This document shows positions 62,458 to 64,000 of a stretch of 64,000 bases of DNA, piece by piece. The notes beneath the pieces were generated by a model that was not told where the DNA came from, ran no database searches, and saw only the letters and a list, made by a program, of their open reading frames with translations. How positions within the stretch are numbered: position 1 is the stretch's first letter; each line of letters starts with the position of its first letter. Source of the DNA: Pelomonas sp. Root1217 (lineage in GTDB: Bacteria > Pseudomonadota > Gammaproteobacteria > Burkholderiales > Burkholderiaceae_C); contig NZ_LMDC01000001.1 of assembly GCF_001425705.1 (NCBI RefSeq), positions 1,534,208 through 1,598,207 of the forward strand. The letters are read 5' to 3'. The translations under genes were made by a program, and so were the position numbers.

Positions 62458-63618
62458 ATGCTGGATTGGGACGAAGACCTGAAGTCCACCGACACACACA
62501 CCGCGAAGCCTGTCGCGGCACAGCCTTCGGCACCCCTGATGCCTGAAGTTGCTCTCGCTTCCTCACCCGCTCCAAAGTTGTCCGGCGAACCGACCACCGC
62601 GCGTCGCGTGAAGGCTGCCGACAAGCGCATCATCAACGGCCAGACCGACGTCAACCAATTGGTGCCGTTCAAGTACAAGTGGGCCTGGGAGAAGTACCTC
62701 GCCACCTGCGCCAATCACTGGATGCCGCAGGAAGTGAACATGAGCCGCGACATCGCGCTCTGGAAGGATCCCAACGGCCTGACCGAAGACGAGCGCCGCA
62801 TCATCAAGCGCAACCTCGGCTTCTTCGTCACTGCAGATTCGCTGGCCGCCAACAACATCGTGCTGGGCACCTACCGCCACATCACGGCGCCCGAAGCCCG
62901 CCAGTTCCTGCTGCGCCAGGCGTTCGAAGAGGCGATCCACACGCACGCCTACCAGTACATCGTCGAGTCGCTCGGCCTGGACGAGAGTGAGATCTTCAAC
63001 GCCTACAACGAAGTCCAGTCCATCCGCGACAAGGACGAGTTCCTGATCCCCTTCATCGGCGCGATCATGGACCCGCATTTCCACACCGGCACGCCCGAGA
63101 CCGACCAGACGCTGCTGAAGAGCCTGATCGTCTTCGCCTGCCTGATGGAAGGCATGTTCTTCTACGTCGGCTTCACGCAGATCCTGGCGATGGGCCGCCA
63201 GAACAAGATGACGGGCGCGGCCGAGCAGTACCAGTACATCCTTCGCGACGAGTCGATGCACTGCAACTTCGGCATCGACCTGATCAACCAGATCAAACTC
63301 GAGAACCCGCACCTTTGGACGGCCGAATTCAAGGCCGAAATCAAGGCGCTGTTCCTCAAGGCCGTCGAACTGGAATACCGCTACGCCGAGGACACCATGC
63401 CGCGCGGCGTGCTGGGCCTCAATGCCTCGATGTTCAAGGGTTATCTGCGCTTCATCGCGAATCGTCGCGCGGTGCAGATAGGCCTCGAAGCCTTGTTCCC
63501 CAACGAAGAAAATCCCTTCCCCTGGATGAGCGAGATGATCGACTTGAAGAAGGAACGCAACTTCTTCGAGACCCGCGTCATCGAGTACCAATCAGGTGGG
63601 GCACTGAGCTGGGACTGA
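62458..63618 (+). CDS. nrdB: Ribonucleoside-diphosphate reductase class I, beta subunit
   Basis: The protein is 386 residues, the ferritin-like radical subunit. A 45-residue Pro/Ala/Thr-rich N-terminal extension precedes the core ([20 protein letters not shown]). Metal ligands are visible in [11 protein letters not shown] (Asp), [15 protein letters not shown] (Glu, His) and [10 protein letters not shown] (Glu, His). The Tyr in HTHAY sits where E. coli Tyr122 lies, so it is a tyrosyl-radical enzyme. The C-terminus [10 protein letters not shown] is the likely contact peptide for NrdA. AGGAA lies upstream of the ATG at 62458. Confidence 0.96.
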   Translation: MLDWDEDLKSTDTHTAKPVAAQPSAPLMPEVALASSPAPKLSGEPTTARRVKAADKRIINGQTDVNQLVPFKYKWAWEKYLATCANHWMPQEVNMSRDIALWKDPNGLTEDERRIIKRNLGFFVTADSLAANNIVLGTYRHITAPEARQFLLRQAFEEAIHTHAYQYIVESLGLDESEIFNAYNEVQSIRDKDEFLIPFIGAIMDPHFHTGTPETDQTLLKSLIVFACLMEGMFFYVGFTQILAMGRQNKMTGAAEQYQYILRDESMHCNFGIDLINQIKLENPHLWTAEFKAEIKALFLKAVELEYRYAEDTMPRGVLGLNASMFKGYLRFIANRRAVQIGLEALFPNEENPFPWMSEMIDLKKERNFFETRVIEYQSGGALSWD

Positions 63619-63769
63619 AGTCCTAGCCATCACAAGATCAAGACCTGGCCAATGCAGTCACCGAGCGAAACCCGCATCAACACGCTAGACGTGGCGGGGC
63701 TGCATGGCGATCCCATTCACCGTATCGAGGCGCTCCTCCTGGGCGACTCTCGGGCGGTGAATAACCGTA

Positions 63770-63793
63770 CCCGCACGGACCGGTCCGTGCGGG
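63770..63793. promoter_or_regulatory. 24-bp perfect palindrome upstream of the H1-like gene
   Basis: CCCGCACGGACC and GGTCCGTGCGGG are exact inverse complements, ending 34 bases before the ATG. It could terminate nrdB transcription (CTTTTCC follows after nine bases) or be a regulatory site or mRNA hairpin for the H1-like gene. Confidence 0.55.
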
Positions 63794-63827
63794 ACGGTGA
63801 CTTTTCCACTTGATCAAGGAGAAAACC

Positions 63828-64000
63828 ATGGCAACTGCAAAGACCCCGGCTAAGGCCGCAGCGAAGAAGGCCGCTCCGGCCAAGAAGGCTGCACCCGCCA
63901 AGAAGGCCGCTCCGGCCAAGAAGGCTGCGCCCGCCAGGAAGGCCGCTCCGGCCAAGAAGGCTGCGCCCGCCAAGAAGGCCGCTCCGGCCAAGAAGGCTGC
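63828..64000 (+). CDS. Histone-H1-like lysine/alanine-rich DNA-binding protein (N-terminal part, cut by window end)
   Basis: The visible 57 residues begin MATAKTPAKAAAKK and continue as AAPAKK repeats, running off the window. Such proteins bind DNA nonspecifically and help compact the nucleoid; similar KAAPAKK tails are common in Burkholderiales. AAGGAG at 63816-63821 is well placed for the ATG at 63828. Total length and any C-terminal domain are unknown. Confidence 0.85.
   Translation, partial: MATAKTPAKAAAKKAAPAKKAAPAKKAAPAKKAAPARKAAPAKKAAPAKKAAPAKKA
63870..64000 (+). repeat. 36-base tandem repeats encoding AAPAKKAAPAKK
   Basis: Near-identical 36-base units start at 63870, 63906, 63942 and 63978 (last cut by the window end). 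One unit has AGG (Arg) in place of AAG. Each unit uses two codon versions of AAPAKK alternately. Confidence 0.9.

Noticed and set aside
63870..64000. CRISPR-like array
   Set aside because: The repeats are contiguous, in frame and encode AAPAKK; there are no spacers.

Overview
The window is about 64 kb of high-GC DNA with Proteobacterial core genes, PEP-CTERM proteins and a KAAPAKK-type histone-H1-like gene. The block ffh - ypjD-like - PP0621-like - pilS - pilR - nrdA - nrdB points to a Burkholderiales betaproteobacterium, probably in the Roseateles/Mitsuaria/Pelomonas/Rubrivivax neighbourhood. That placement is inference from gene order and style; no database search was possible.

Layout. (1) 1-5.2 kb is ordinary chromosome: hemA (cut by the window edge), a small membrane protein, miaB with a coupled secreted protein, a Crp/Fnr-type regulator broken by a one-base frameshift, a PEP-CTERM protein, and a tRNA with a CAU anticodon. 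(2) 5.2-51.0 kb is one very large accessory region for degrading pectic rhamnogalacturonan I (RG-I) and using its L-rhamnose. (3) 51.1-64 kb returns to core genes: ftsY, a DUF2726-like protein, ffh, a cytochrome-c-assembly-like membrane protein, a PP0621-like protein, pilS, pilR, nrdA, nrdB and an H1-like gene running off the end.

The RG-I region has these transcription units. A tandem SGNH esterase (-) diverges from a PL22-like lyase (+), followed by a TonB-dependent receptor with its own terminator. A plus-strand run (11963-19294) holds a PL11 RG lyase, a lipoprotein beta-propeller, a GH115 enzyme, an unknown secreted protein, a GH43 lipoprotein and a TPR protein. It meets head-on an 11-gene minus-strand run (33589 to 19303): RhaD-type aldolase/dehydrogenase, L-rhamnose isomerase, GH28, rhamnose mutarotase, two GH2 enzymes, GH43, an esterase, an unknown protein, an orphan DUF5060 domain and a PL1 pectate lyase. 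Divergent from this run are a DeoR-type regulator and a rhamnulokinase-like kinase. A further minus-strand run (51031 to 36382) holds a GH43-GH35 fusion, GH105, a GPH-type sugar transporter, a PL26/YetA-like exo-RG lyase, an RG acetylesterase, a serine hydrolase, a PL4 RG lyase and a PEP-CTERM protein.

How it fits together (inference from families). Secreted PL4, PL11, PL26, PL1 and the esterases cut and deacetylate the backbone. GH35, GH43, GH2 and GH115 trim galactan, arabinan and glucuronate side chains. The TonB receptor and GPH transporter import oligosaccharides. The unsignalled GH105 and GH28 finish the oligomers in the cytoplasm. RhaM, RhaI, RhaB and the aldolase/dehydrogenase convert rhamnose to dihydroxyacetone phosphate and lactaldehyde products. 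A dense cluster of TGAGCG motifs between the rhamnose operons is a candidate operator for the DeoR-type regulator. No transposase, integrase, CRISPR array or rRNA was found.
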